In this document: positions 1-8,137 of the stretch, piece by piece | Layout of the letters: every line of letters starts with the position of its first letter | Numbering within the stretch: the first letter of the stretch is position 1 | Position numbers and translations under genes: made by a program | The notes under the pieces: generated by a model | Database searches by the model: none | What the model was told of the DNA's origin: nothing | What the model saw: only the letters and a program-made list of their open reading frames with translations | Assembly (NCBI RefSeq): GCF_022179085.1 | Contig: NZ_BPQE01000023.1 | Span: forward strand, 62,001 to 126,000 | DNA length: 64,000 nucleotides | Direction: 5' to 3' | DNA from: Methylobacterium aerolatum | Lineage (GTDB): Bacteria > Pseudomonadota > Alphaproteobacteria > Rhizobiales > Beijerinckiaceae

Positions 1-405
1 GTCTTCTCGACGCCCTTCGAGACGATCCAGCAATTCGCCTTCGTGATGGGCGAGATCGGCGACGGCCGGGACGTGCTGGTGCGCCTGCACCGCTCCAACG
101 TCGCCGCCGACGTGATCGGGGGCGGGCGGCAGATCGACGCCGTGCTCAAGCGCTTCGCGGAGCGGGGCCGCGGCGTGCTCGTCTACCTGCGCGACGGCAC
201 GGCGGGCGTCCCGGTGAAGAGCGCCACGGAGGAAGGCGCGGAGGCCCTGCGCGCCCGGCAATGGCGCGAGATCGGCCTCGGCGCGCAGATCCTGCGCGAT
301 CTCGGCGTGGTGTCCTTCCGCAACCTCGCCACCTCGTCGCGGGCCTATGTCGGCCTGTCGGGCTTCGGCATCGAGCTGCTCGGCGAGGAGCCCCTCGACG
401 CATGA
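1..405 (+). CDS. RibBA-type protein, C-terminal part (degenerate GTP cyclohydrolase II-like domain), partial
   Basis: Open at the left edge; reads in frame 1 from the first base to TGA at 403-405. The visible 134 residues follow the GTP cyclohydrolase II fold: VLVRLHRSN aligns with the family's VRVHSECLTGD, GRGVLVYLRDGT with GRGVLVYLRQEGRG, and IGLGAQILRDLGV with YGIGAQILRDLGV. The zinc-binding cysteines of the active enzyme are all absent (HRSNVAADVIG in place of HSECLTGDVFG...CDC) and the catalytic QEGRG segment is lost. In many alphaproteobacteria such a domain is fused behind an active 3,4-dihydroxy-2-butanone-4-phosphate synthase (RibB), so the gene most likely supplies the RibB step of riboflavin synthesis. 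The N-terminal domain lies outside the window, so this is inference. Confidence 0.75.
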   Translation, partial: VFSTPFETIQQFAFVMGEIGDGRDVLVRLHRSNVAADVIGGGRQIDAVLKRFAERGRGVLVYLRDGTAGVPVKSATEEGAEALRARQWREIGLGAQILRDLGVVSFRNLATSSRAYVGLSGFGIELLGEEPLDA

Positions 406-421
406 GGGTGGGGCCCGCGCG

Positions 422-1351
422 TCAATGCCCCATGAGGGCATTGACGTGGGCCGCCACGGATTTCGACAGCCCCTCCAGGCTGTAGCCGCCTTCCAGCACC
501 GAGACCACGCGCCCACCCGCCCGCCGGTCGGCAATCTCCATGACGCGCCGCGTCGCCCAGGCGAAATCCTCGGCTTCGAGGCGCAGGTTGGCCAGGGGAT
601 CGAGGCGGTGCGCGTCGAATCCGGCCGAGATGACGATCAGATCCGGCTGGAAGGCGTCGAGGCGCGGGAGGACCGCCGTCTCGAAGGCTTCCCGGAACAC
701 CTCGCCGTCGTCGTCGGCGCGGAGGGGGACGTTGACGATCGTGTCCTTGTCCCCGCGCTCCGAGGCGGCCCCGCTGCCGGGGAAGAGCGGCATCTGGTGG
801 GTCGAGCAGTAGAGGATGGTCCCGTCGTCCCACAGGATGTCCTGGCTGCCGTTGCCGTGGTGGACATCCCAATCGACCAGCGCGACCCGCTCGGCCCCGT
901 GGGCGGCCCTGGCGTGGCGGGCGGCGATGGTGGCGTGGTTGAACAGGCAGAAGCCCATCGCCTTGGCGCGCTCGGCATGGTGCCCCGGGGGGCGCATGGC
1001 GACGAAGGCGTTGGCGCATTCCTTCCGCATCACGGCGTCCACGGCATGGGTCGCCCCGCCCATCGCCCGCAGGATCGCGTCGAGCGTCCCCGGCGAGAGC
1101 ACCGTGTCGGAATCGATGCCGACCATCCCCTTCTCCGGCATGGCCGCGACGATGGCGTCCACGTATTCGGCGGGATGGGCGAGCGTGGCGAGGCTCGGCT
1201 CGGCCTTCGGCGCCGGCACCCGCAGGAGGGTGGCGAAGCGCTCGTCCTCCAGGGCGCGTTCGATGGCCCGCATCCGAGAAGGCCGCTCGGGATGCCCCTC
1301 CGGCACCGCGTGATCGAAGCTGGCGGGATGGCTCACGTACAGGGTCGTCAC
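422..1351 (-). CDS. Histone deacetylase family protein (acetylpolyamine amidohydrolase/AcuC-like)
   Basis: About 309 residues of the arginase/deacetylase fold. Family motifs are clear: HPERPSRM near the start, the tandem-histidine active site MRPPGHHAE, GFCLFNHATIAA, the metal-binding VDWDVHHGNGSQ, the second metal ligand in SAGFDAH and the closing LEGGYSLEGL. Bacterial members are zinc-dependent deacetylases of small acetylated amines or proteins; the substrate cannot be told from sequence. I chose GTG at 1351 because GGGAG lies 9 nt upstream and the family's N-terminal LYVSHPAS follows directly; the frame stays open to 1507 but the extra residues look like noise. It is convergent with the preceding RibBA-like gene. 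Confidence 0.88.
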   Translation of the reverse strand: MTTLYVSHPASFDHAVPEGHPERPSRMRAIERALEDERFATLLRVPAPKAEPSLATLAHPAEYVDAIVAAMPEKGMVGIDSDTVLSPGTLDAILRAMGGATHAVDAVMRKECANAFVAMRPPGHHAERAKAMGFCLFNHATIAARHARAAHGAERVALVDWDVHHGNGSQDILWDDGTILYCSTHQMPLFPGSGAASERGDKDTIVNVPLRADDDGEVFREAFETAVLPRLDAFQPDLIVISAGFDAHRLDPLANLRLEAEDFAWATRRVMEIADRRAGGRVVSVLEGGYSLEGLSKSVAAHVNALMGH

Positions 1352-1681
1352 GCGCACATGCTCCCGGGCGCCGATAGGGTGTCTTCGCGCATCGAGGCAC
1401 TGTGGCACGGGCCGGAGGCGCGGGCCATGGGTCCCGCCCGGCCCTGCACCGTCGCGCGGCCGGGGCCGCCGGCCCGCCCCGGAGACGCGACGGCCGGCCG
1501 CGGTCATCTTCGCTTAAGGACGCGCCGCAACCTTCGAATAAGCCTCTCTCGTTGTCGAGTGTTTACCTGAAGATCCGTTCAGATCTTGCCGTTAACCTCT
1601 GAAAGATCGCTGGCCTCGTACTGTCCGTTACACAGGAACGACACGAGCCGACCACTCGAATGGTCGCGGAGGCAGGCAAAC
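1352..1681. other. Intergenic region, no gene seen
   Basis: 330 bp between the divergent deacetylase and 145-residue genes. No convincing coding frame. At 1570-1587 there is a 6-bp-arm palindrome (AAGATC, 6-nt spacer, GATCTT), followed by another AGATC; this may be regulatory but is weak. Promoters for both flanking genes should lie here. Confidence 0.5.
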
Positions 1682-2119
1682 ATGATGATCTCGGTGGAAC
1701 AGTTCTGCAACCATGCGGTCTCGGCGGGCGAGGTTTCGGCGGAGGACCTCCGCGCCCTGAAGCGCGACGTGATTCCGGACGGGATTGCGACCCGTGAGGA
1801 GGCCGACCTGCTGATCGCCCTGGAGCGGGCCGTGCCGGCCTGCGAGGACTTCGCCGACTTCCTCGTCGCGATGGTGGTGGACTACGTGGTGTGGGGCGAG
1901 CGCTCCACGGGTTACGTCGATCGCGACGCCGCCGCGTGGCTCTCCGCGTCGATCAGCGGCCGGGACGGCCCGAGCCCGGTGGGCGCCCGCATCGCCCAGG
2001 AGATCGTCCGCGAGGCCCAAGGGTCCGCCGAGGCGCTCACCGCCTTCGCCCTCGAAGCCAACCGCTGGGTGCGCGAGCCGGCCGCCCGCACCCGCCGGAC
2101 CTTCGCCCTCGCCGCGTAA
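1682..2119 (+). CDS. Hypothetical protein, 145 aa
   Basis: I do not recognise a named family. The start MMISVEQF is preceded by GGAGG about 9 nt upstream. The protein looks all-helical and acidic: EVSAEDLRALKRDVIPDG, then EEADLLIALERA and a hydrophobic segment FADFLVAMVVDYVVWG too polar to be a clear membrane span. No signal peptide or metal motif is visible. The N-terminal EVSxEDLxxLKRxVxPDGxxTREEADLL pattern vaguely recalls TerB-like helical domains, but I would not name it so. It ends 100 bp before pccA on the same strand; a shared function is not implied. Confidence 0.7.
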   Translation: MMISVEQFCNHAVSAGEVSAEDLRALKRDVIPDGIATREEADLLIALERAVPACEDFADFLVAMVVDYVVWGERSTGYVDRDAAAWLSASISGRDGPSPVGARIAQEIVREAQGSAEALTAFALEANRWVREPAARTRRTFALAA

Positions 2120-2219
2120 TGGGCAGTGCGGCATAGCTTCCACCGGCCGCGCATCTGATCTATCGGAGGTGACAAGCCGGTGTTCAATCCGGCGATCCGG
2201 AGACAGGGCGCCCCGAGAG

Positions 2220-4223
2220 ATGTTCGACAAGATTTTGATCGCCAACCGCGGCGAGATCGCGTGCCGGGTCATCAAGACCGCCCGCCGGATGGGCATCAAG
2301 ACCGTCGCGGTCTATTCGGATGCCGACCGTGACGCCGTCCACGTCGCCATGGCCGACGAGGCGGTGCACATCGGTCCCGCCGCCGCCTCCCAATCCTACC
2401 TCGTGATCGAGAAGATCGTGGAGGCGTGCAAGGCCACGGGCGCCCAGGCGGTGCATCCGGGCTACGGCTTCCTCTCCGAGCGCGAGGCTTTCCCCAAGGC
2501 GCTCGAAGCCGCCGGCATCGTGTTCATCGGCCCGAACCCCGGCGCCATCGCCGCCATGGGCGACAAGATCGAGTCGAAGAAGGCCGCCGCGGCGGCGAAG
2601 GTCTCCACCGTCCCCGGCTACCTCGGCGTCATTGACAGCCCCGAGCACGCGGTCAAGATCGCGGACGAGATCGGCTACCCCGTCATGATCAAGGCCTCCG
2701 CCGGCGGCGGCGGCAAGGGCATGCGAATCGCCCACTCCGCCGACGAGGTCGCGGAGGGCTTCGCCCGCGCCAAGTCCGAGGCATCGTCCTCCTTCGGCGA
2801 CGACCGGGTGTTCGTGGAGAAGTTCATCACCGATCCGCGCCACATCGAAATTCAGGTGATCGGCGACAAGCACGGCAACGTGATCTACCTGGGCGAGCGT
2901 GAATGCTCGATCCAGCGCCGGAACCAGAAGGTGATCGAGGAGGCGCCGTCGCCGCTCCTCGATCCCGAAACCCGCAAGAAGATGGGCGAGCAGGCCGTCG
3001 CCCTAGCCAAGGCCGTGAATTACGATTCGGCCGGCACGGTCGAGTTCGTGGCGGGGCAGGACAAGTCGTTCTACTTCCTCGAGATGAACACCCGCCTCCA
3101 GGTGGAACACCCGGTAACGGAGATGATCACCGGGCTCGACCTCGTCGAGCTGATGATTCGCGTGGCGGCGGGCGAGACGCTGCCCCTCACGCAGGAGCAG
3201 GTGAAGCTCGACGGTTGGGCGGTGGAGAGCCGCGTCTACGCCGAGGATCCGACCCGCAACTTCCTGCCCTCGATCGGCCGACTCACCACCTACCGGCCCC
3301 CGGAGGAGGGACGGGTGGACGGCGCCATCGTGCGCAACGACACGGGCGTGGAGGAAGGCGGCGAGATCGCGATCCACTACGATCCGATGATCGCCAAGCT
3401 CGTGACCTGGGCACCGACGCGGCTGGAGGCGATCACCGCCCAGGCCCAGGCGCTCGATGCCTTCGCCATCGACGGTATCCGCCACAACATCCCGTTCCTG
3501 GCGGCGCTGATGGCCCATCCCCGCTGGCAGGAGGGCCGCCTCTCCACCGGCTTCATCGCCGAGGAATTCCCCGAGGGGTTCGCCGCCCCCGAGCCGCAGG
3601 GCGAGGTGGCCCTCGGCATGATGGCCGTCGCGGCGGCGATCGACCACAAGCTCAACCAGCGCAAGCGCGGCATCAGCGGACAGATGCGGGCGCCGGGCCT
3701 CTTCGCCTTCGAGCGGGAGCGCGTCGTGATGCTCGCGGGTGAGTCCTACCCCATCACGGTCGAGACGGACCACGAGGGTGTCCTCATCACGCACGAGGAC
3801 GGCACCGCCTATCGCGTGGCGAGCGAGTGGAAGCCGGGCGAGCCGGTCTGGATCGGGACGATCAACGGCCGCCGCGCCGCCGTGCAGATCCGGGGTCTCC
3901 TGAACGGCGTGTTCCTGCAACATGCCGGTGCGGCGGCCGAGGCGCGGGTCTTCACCCGGCGCGAGGCCGAACTCGCGGCCCTGATGCCGGTGAAGGAGCA
4001 GGCGGGCTCCGGCAAGCAGGTGCTCTGCCCGATGCCCGGCCTCGTGAAGCAGATCCTCGTCGCCGAGGGCCAGGAGGTGAAGAACGGCGAGCCCATCGCC
4101 GTGGTCGAGGCCATGAAGATGGAGAACGTGCTCCGCGCCGAGCGGGACGCGACCGTCGGCAAGATCCACGCGAAGGAAGGCGACAGTCTCGCCGTCGATG
4201 CGGTGATCCTCGAGTTCGCGTGA
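2220..4223 (+). CDS. pccA: Propionyl-CoA carboxylase alpha (biotin-carboxylase/BCCP) subunit
   Basis: 667 residues, the usual length of alphaproteobacterial PccA. The N-terminal biotin carboxylase begins FDKILIANRGEIACRV, has the glycine-rich ATP loop KASAGGGGKGMRIA (about residues 159-172), the FVEKFITDPRHIEIQV segment and the catalytic EMNTRLQVEHPVTE. A linker domain follows, then the C-terminal biotinyl carrier domain with the modified lysine in VVEAMKMENVL. The holoenzyme with PccB makes methylmalonyl-CoA from propionyl-CoA; in methylotrophs of this group it belongs to the ethylmalonyl-CoA route. No pccB is adjacent. The start is ATG at 2220, after GAGAG and directly ahead of the conserved MFDKILIANRGE. 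Confidence 0.93.
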   Translation: MFDKILIANRGEIACRVIKTARRMGIKTVAVYSDADRDAVHVAMADEAVHIGPAAASQSYLVIEKIVEACKATGAQAVHPGYGFLSEREAFPKALEAAGIVFIGPNPGAIAAMGDKIESKKAAAAAKVSTVPGYLGVIDSPEHAVKIADEIGYPVMIKASAGGGGKGMRIAHSADEVAEGFARAKSEASSSFGDDRVFVEKFITDPRHIEIQVIGDKHGNVIYLGERECSIQRRNQKVIEEAPSPLLDPETRKKMGEQAVALAKAVNYDSAGTVEFVAGQDKSFYFLEMNTRLQVEHPVTEMITGLDLVELMIRVAAGETLPLTQEQVKLDGWAVESRVYAEDPTRNFLPSIGRLTTYRPPEEGRVDGAIVRNDTGVEEGGEIAIHYDPMIAKLVTWAPTRLEAITAQAQALDAFAIDGIRHNIPFLAALMAHPRWQEGRLSTGFIAEEFPEGFAAPEPQGEVALGMMAVAAAIDHKLNQRKRGISGQMRAPGLFAFERERVVMLAGESYPITVETDHEGVLITHEDGTAYRVASEWKPGEPVWIGTINGRRAAVQIRGLLNGVFLQHAGAAAEARVFTRREAELAALMPVKEQAGSGKQVLCPMPGLVKQILVAEGQEVKNGEPIAVVEAMKMENVLRAERDATVGKIHAKEGDSLAVDAVILEFA

Positions 4224-4463
4224 GACCCACGCAGGCGTGCCTGCTGTTCACAACGAGCAGACGAAGCTGCTCGCGACGGCGTTGAACAACGTCGCCGTCG
4301 CCTTTGTGGTCATCGGCGTCGTGACGCCGATGACGGCGCTGAGTTTCGGGATCGCGAGCGCGCCGGTCCCACGAACCGACATGCTGTCGTTCTCGCCCGT
4401 TTGGCGTTCGACCGGCGTTACACTACGTTTGGCGGCACGGAGAGCCCTCCGGAGCCTTAAATC

Positions 4464-4589
4464 ATGACCTTCGACTGGTTCCTCGTCACCTTCGGTATTC
4501 CGGCGATCACGCTGGCGATCGCTTGCGCGGCCGTGTTGGCGAATGAGCGCGACGCCCGGCGACGGGACCATCGCCAGCCCGGAGAGTGA
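4464..4589 (+). CDS. Small single-pass membrane protein, 41 aa
   Basis: Short reading frame: MTFDWFLVTFGIPAITLA then IACAAVLANERDARRRD and a stop at 4587-4589. One hydrophobic helix of about 20 residues is followed by a highly charged, arginine-rich tail, so it should insert with the tail in the cytoplasm. Its last 47 bp overlap the start of the gamma-glutamylcyclotransferase gene in another frame, which suggests translational coupling. Function unknown. The coherent helix-plus-basic-tail design makes a real gene plausible; the Shine-Dalgarno (GGAG about 10 nt upstream) is only fair. Confidence 0.5.
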   Translation: MTFDWFLVTFGIPAITLAIACAAVLANERDARRRDHRQPGE

Positions 4590-5055
4590 CCCGGACTGCG
4601 AGAAGGTTGTTCGGTCAGCACGATTGCCCCTCTACTTCGCCTACGGCGCCAACATGGACGCCGCCGCCATGGCCCTGCGGTGCCCGGTCTCACGGCTGAT
4701 CGGCCGGGGGCGCCTGCCGCGGCACCGTTTCATCATCATGCGCGAGGGCTATGCCTCCGTGGTCCGCGATCCCGCCCGCACGGTGCACGGAGTGGTTTGG
4801 GACCTCGCCCCGGACGACATCCCCGCGCTCGACCGGTACGAGGGCGTCGCCAGCGGCCTCTACGCCAAGGCGGCGCTGCCGGTGACGACGGCGGTCGGCA
4901 CGCGGAAGGCGCTGATCTATCTCGGACGGTCCACGGCGCCGGGCCGCCCGCGCCCCGGCTACCTCGACGCGGTGCTCGCCGCCGGGGCGGCGGCGCAACT
5001 GCCGGCGCCCTATCTGCGGGAGGTCAGCGGGTGGCTGCGCGGCCCGCCCGCCTGA
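4543..5055 (+). CDS. Gamma-glutamylcyclotransferase (GGCT/AIG2-like)
   Basis: 170 residues with the GGCT-like fold. The signature YFAYGANMD (substrate-binding YGxN loop) occurs near residue 30, and the general acid/base glutamate is expected in ALDRYEGVASG. The family splits gamma-glutamyl amine bonds to give 5-oxoproline, but many bacterial members have unknown substrates. Conserved residues start near residue 28, so the true start might be slightly downstream; ATG at 4543 is the first in frame. It is followed 28 bp later by the acylphosphatase gene on the same strand. Confidence 0.83.
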   Translation: MSATPGDGTIASPESDPDCEKVVRSARLPLYFAYGANMDAAAMALRCPVSRLIGRGRLPRHRFIIMREGYASVVRDPARTVHGVVWDLAPDDIPALDRYEGVASGLYAKAALPVTTAVGTRKALIYLGRSTAPGRPRPGYLDAVLAAGAAAQLPAPYLREVSGWLRGPPA

Positions 5056-5083
5056 CGGTCGCACGGAGGGGAGATTTGAGAGG

Positions 5084-5368
5084 ATGAACGACCGTCGCAT
5101 CGTCACGGCGATCGTGCGTGGCCGGGTGCAGGGCGTGTCCTACCGGGCCTGGACGAAATCCACCGCCGAGAAACTCGGACTCGACGGCAGCGTGCGCAAC
5201 CTGCCCGACGGCAGCGTCGAGGCCGTCTTCAGCGGCGACGCGGCGACCGTCGAGCGCATGGTCGCCCTGTGCCGCAAGGGGCCGCTCCTGGCCCGTGTCG
5301 ACGACGTGGCCGTCTCCGAGGGCGGGACGGAGCCGCCGTCCCGCGGCTTCACGATCGAAAGGGGCTGA
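5084..5368 (+). CDS. acyP: Acylphosphatase
   Basis: 94 residues, full length for the family. It has the N-terminal GRVQGVSYRAWT loop with the catalytic arginine (usual form GRVQGVGFR) and the NLPDGSVEAVFSGD segment corresponding to the family's N-x-DG-x-VE, including the catalytic asparagine. The enzyme hydrolyses the carboxyl-phosphate bond of acyl phosphates in the cytoplasm. The start ATG is preceded by GGAGGGGAG-like sequence. The 28-bp gap to the preceding cyclotransferase gene suggests cotranscription. Confidence 0.93.
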   Translation: MNDRRIVTAIVRGRVQGVSYRAWTKSTAEKLGLDGSVRNLPDGSVEAVFSGDAATVERMVALCRKGPLLARVDDVAVSEGGTEPPSRGFTIERG

Positions 5369-5452
5369 TCGTCGTCCCGTGCGGGTTCTGCTGCCGCGCG
5401 ACGGCTGGTAAGTCCGGCGCACCCTCCGCTTCACACCTCGCCGCGCGAGACC

Positions 5453-6199
5453 ATGACCGACCTGTCCGCCGCCGGCCCCGGCTTCTCCTCCCTCGACCTC
5501 GCGGCGCTGCTGTATTTCCTGGCCGCCTGGACCGGCTACGGCCTGTCCGTCAGCCGCCTGCGCGGATCTCGCATCTCCCTGAGCCGCATCATGGACCGCC
5601 ACCGGGACAACTGGGCGCGGCAGGTGATCGTGCGGGAGAACCGCGTGGTGGACACCCAGATCAACGCCTCGCTCCAGAACGGGACGGCGTTCTTCGCCTC
5701 CACCTCGCTGATCGCGCTCGGCTCGGTGCTGACCCTGTCGCGCTCGGGCGACGACGTGATCAACCTGTTCGCGACCCTACCCTTCGGCGCCGTCGCGAAC
5801 CGCCTCACCTGGGAGGTGAAGGTGGCGGGGCTTGCCTGCGTCTTCACCTACGCCTTCTTCAAGTTCGCCTGGGCCTACCGTCTGTTCAACTACAGCGCGA
5901 TCCTTCTCGGCGCCGTGCCGCCGAGGGGCGCCGAGGTGCCCGAATCGGAGATGATGCGGGCCGTGAGGCGGATCGCGGCCATGAACGTCACGGCGGGAAG
6001 CCATTTCGCCCGGGGGCAGCGCGCCTTCTTCTTCGCGCTCGCTTATCTCGGCTGGTTCGTGAGCCCGGTCGTCCTGCTCGTGTCCACGACCTTCGTGGTG
6101 ACGGTGATGCTGCACCGGCAGTTCGGCTCCCGGATCCGCCGCGAGATGCTCGAACTCGGCGAATGCGAGCACGAAGGCCCGTTGGCGGGGAGTTTCTGA
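5453..6199 (+). CDS. DUF599 family membrane protein
   Basis: 248 residues with four hydrophobic segments: about 15-33 (LDLAALLYFLAAWTGYGLS), 75-95 (FFASTSLIALGSVLTL), 125-145 (VAGLACVFTYAFFKFAWAY) and 200-220 (FFFALAYLGWFVSPVVLLV). The motifs RENRVVDTQINASLQN and the second-helix FFAST are typical of DUF599, an uncharacterised inner-membrane family. Its stop codon overlaps the ATG of the next gene by one base (TGATG), so the two are very probably translated together. Confidence 0.85.
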   Translation: MTDLSAAGPGFSSLDLAALLYFLAAWTGYGLSVSRLRGSRISLSRIMDRHRDNWARQVIVRENRVVDTQINASLQNGTAFFASTSLIALGSVLTLSRSGDDVINLFATLPFGAVANRLTWEVKVAGLACVFTYAFFKFAWAYRLFNYSAILLGAVPPRGAEVPESEMMRAVRRIAAMNVTAGSHFARGQRAFFFALAYLGWFVSPVVLLVSTTFVVTVMLHRQFGSRIRREMLELGECEHEGPLAGSF

Positions 6200-6525
6200 T
6201 GAATGCGAATCCGGCCGAGATCGAGGAGACGATGCTTCGGCTCGTCGCCGAGCGCGGAGCGGGCAAGACGATCTGCCCCTCCGAGGTGGCGCGGGCGCTG
6301 GGCGGCGCGCACCCGGACGGGTGGGGCCCCTTGATGCAGCCCGTGCGGCGGGTGGCCGTCCGCCTCGCCCACGAGGGCCGTGTCGCGATCCTGCGCAAGG
6401 GGCGCCCCGTGGACCCGGACGACTTCCGTGGGGTTTACCGGCTCGCGCTCCCGGGGGAGGGGGCCGCAGGCGAGGGTGTCTCCGGTGAGGGCGCGTCGGG
6501 CGCAGGGAACCAGTCGGGAATGTAG
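6199..6525 (+). CDS. DUF3253 domain protein
   Basis: 108 residues. The core (about 4-85) is the small winged-helix-like DUF3253: LRLVAERGAGKTICPSEVAR, WGPLMQPVRRVAVRLAHEG, ILRKGRPVDPDDFRGVYRL. Function is unknown; the domain looks like a nucleic-acid-binding helix bundle. The last 30 residues are a Gly/Ala/Glu-rich tail (GEGAAGEGVSGEG) that overlaps, in the opposite direction, the 3' end of the downstream YdcF-like gene by 91 bp. The start is fixed by a one-base overlap with the DUF599 stop codon. Confidence 0.82.
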   Translation: MNANPAEIEETMLRLVAERGAGKTICPSEVARALGGAHPDGWGPLMQPVRRVAVRLAHEGRVAILRKGRPVDPDDFRGVYRLALPGEGAAGEGVSGEGASGAGNQSGM

Positions 6526-7289
6526 CCCGCGAGCTTGTACGCCGCGAGGCCGATCCACTCCTTCACCGCGAGGTCGAGCTGGAGCAGGCCGTCCGAACTG
6601 AAGGCGTGGAGGCGCAAGGCGTCGTTCCACCCCCGAGTGCGGTAATCCACCGGGAATGCCTCCACCCGGAAACCCGCCTCCCGGAAGCACCCGACGGCCC
6701 GGGGCATGTGCCACGCGGACGTCACGAGCAGCCAGCGCTCCTCCGGCTTCGGATGGATGAGGGCCGCCGAGAAGGCCGCGTTCTCACGGGTGTTGCGGGA
6801 GCGGTTCTCCAGGATCAGGCGGCTGCGGGGCACGCCGATGGCGTCGGCGTGGCGGCTCACGATATCGGCCTCCGATTCCCCGCCGCCGAGGAAGCCGCTT
6901 CCGCCCGAGAAGACGAGGCGCGCCTGCGGAAAGCGCCGGGCGAGGTCGGCGAGGTAGATCGGCCGTTCCCCGGCATCGTTGACGATCACCTGATCGCGCG
7001 CCTCTGACACACCGGCCTCGATGCCGCCCCCGAGGACGATGATCCCGGTCGGAGCCGGGACATCCGATGCGTAGGCGGGGAAGCGTTGTTCCAGCGGCAG
7101 CAGCGCCAGCTCGGACAGGGGGAAGAGGCCGCCGAGCAGCAGCCCCAGCGTTCCGCCGAGCGCCAGCGTCGCGCCGGTCCGTCGCAGCCCGCTGGAGATC
7201 AGCAGGACGACGCCTGCCAATCCTGCCAGGATGAACAGGTTCGACGGCGTGATCAGGAAATAGATCAACTTGGAGGAGGTGAAGAACAT
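6435..7289 (-). CDS. YdcF/SanA-like DUF218 membrane protein
   Basis: 284 residues. Two N-terminal membrane segments (about 15-32, 40-60) precede a DUF218 domain: GIIVLGGGIEAGVSEARDQ, RLVFSGGSGFLGGGESEA, the conserved ENRSRNTRENA and LVTSAWHMPRA. Relatives (ElyC, SanA, YdcF) act on envelope integrity or bind nucleotide-like ligands; the reaction is not established. The C-terminal Pro/Ser-rich tail (APDAPSPETPSPAAPSP) is encoded in the stretch that overlaps the convergent DUF3253 gene, so both tails may be late extensions into each other. Confidence 0.85.
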   Translation of the reverse strand: MFFTSSKLIYFLITPSNLFILAGLAGVVLLISSGLRRTGATLALGGTLGLLLGGLFPLSELALLPLEQRFPAYASDVPAPTGIIVLGGGIEAGVSEARDQVIVNDAGERPIYLADLARRFPQARLVFSGGSGFLGGGESEADIVSRHADAIGVPRSRLILENRSRNTRENAAFSAALIHPKPEERWLLVTSAWHMPRAVGCFREAGFRVEAFPVDYRTRGWNDALRLHAFSSDGLLQLDLAVKEWIGLAAYKLAGYIPDWFPAPDAPSPETPSPAAPSPGSASR

Positions 7290-7386
7290 CGGGTGCTTTC
7301 CTTCTCCGCTGCCACGCCACCGCGATCGACTTGAGGGCGGTGGGTGACCCTCCTCCGGGACCGGATCGCGGCGGGACGCCTTACCC

Positions 7387-8037
7387 TCAGCCCTCGCCGG
7401 TCTCGGCCTCGAACCGGGCGAGGGTGGTCGGATCGGGGGGCAGGAGCCCGTAGAGGCTCTCGCCCTTCTCGGCCTCGCGCTGGAGCCAGAGGTCGAGCCG
7501 CTGCTGCTCGACCGCCTCCAGGGCGATCTGCTCCGCCTTCTCGGGCGGGATCGCCACGATGCCGTCCGGTCCGCAGACGACGATGTCGCCGGGATGGATC
7601 GCTGCGCCGCCGCAGGTCACGGCCTGCCAGCTTCCCGCCAGCGTCAGGCCGCCCGCCGCAGCGCCGGGTGCGGTCCAGGCGGGCAGGGCGAGGCTTTCGG
7701 CGATGGAGGCGTCGGTGACGAGGGCGAGCACTCCCTTGCTCGCCAGACGGCCGGCGACGATGGCGCCGAAGGGCAGGGGGCGCCCGGTCCCGGCGGCGTC
7801 GATCACCACCACGGCGCCCTCGGGCACCGACTCGATGGCCGAGGCCAAGTCACCCACGCCCTCGCCCCTGGCAGGGACCATGCGCATCGTGTGCGCCGGC
7901 CCGACGATGGTGGTGCTCTGGCTTCCCCGCAGGCCGGCCGGCGCGAAATCCCTCAGGCCGGCCCGTTCCAGGGCCTTGCCGAGGCTCGCGAGGGTGACCG
8001 CGCTCAAGGCGTCGCGCAGGGTGGGGTCGATCGCCAT
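7387..8037 (-). CDS. RraA-like family protein (aldolase fold, catalytic Arg-Asp missing)
   Basis: 216 residues of the RraA/HMG aldolase fold: VGPAHTMRM near residue 46, PEGAVVVIDAAGTG (72-85), PFGAIVAGRLASKGVLALVTDAS (89-111) and HPGDIVVCGPDGIVAIPPEKA. Class II HMG/CHA aldolases and most RraA proteins have an Arg-Asp pair after the VVxDG strand; here the equivalent stretch reads TDASIAES, without arginine. The protein is therefore unlikely to be a standard aldolase and may be a regulator or a divergent enzyme. Start ATG at 8037 opens the conserved domain; the frame extends to 8130 without family similarity. Confidence 0.8.
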   Translation of the reverse strand: MAIDPTLRDALSAVTLASLGKALERAGLRDFAPAGLRGSQSTTIVGPAHTMRMVPARGEGVGDLASAIESVPEGAVVVIDAAGTGRPLPFGAIVAGRLASKGVLALVTDASIAESLALPAWTAPGAAAGGLTLAGSWQAVTCGGAAIHPGDIVVCGPDGIVAIPPEKAEQIALEAVEQQRLDLWLQREAEKGESLYGLLPPDPTTLARFEAETGEG

Positions 8038-8137
8038 GCGGCTGCTCCGGCTCGTCTGTCGGATGTGGGGGATGGCGTCGTCGCCGCGCCAAGGCAAGGG
8101 GCGGGCGGCGGAATCCCCCGCCGGCCGCACGACGTGG

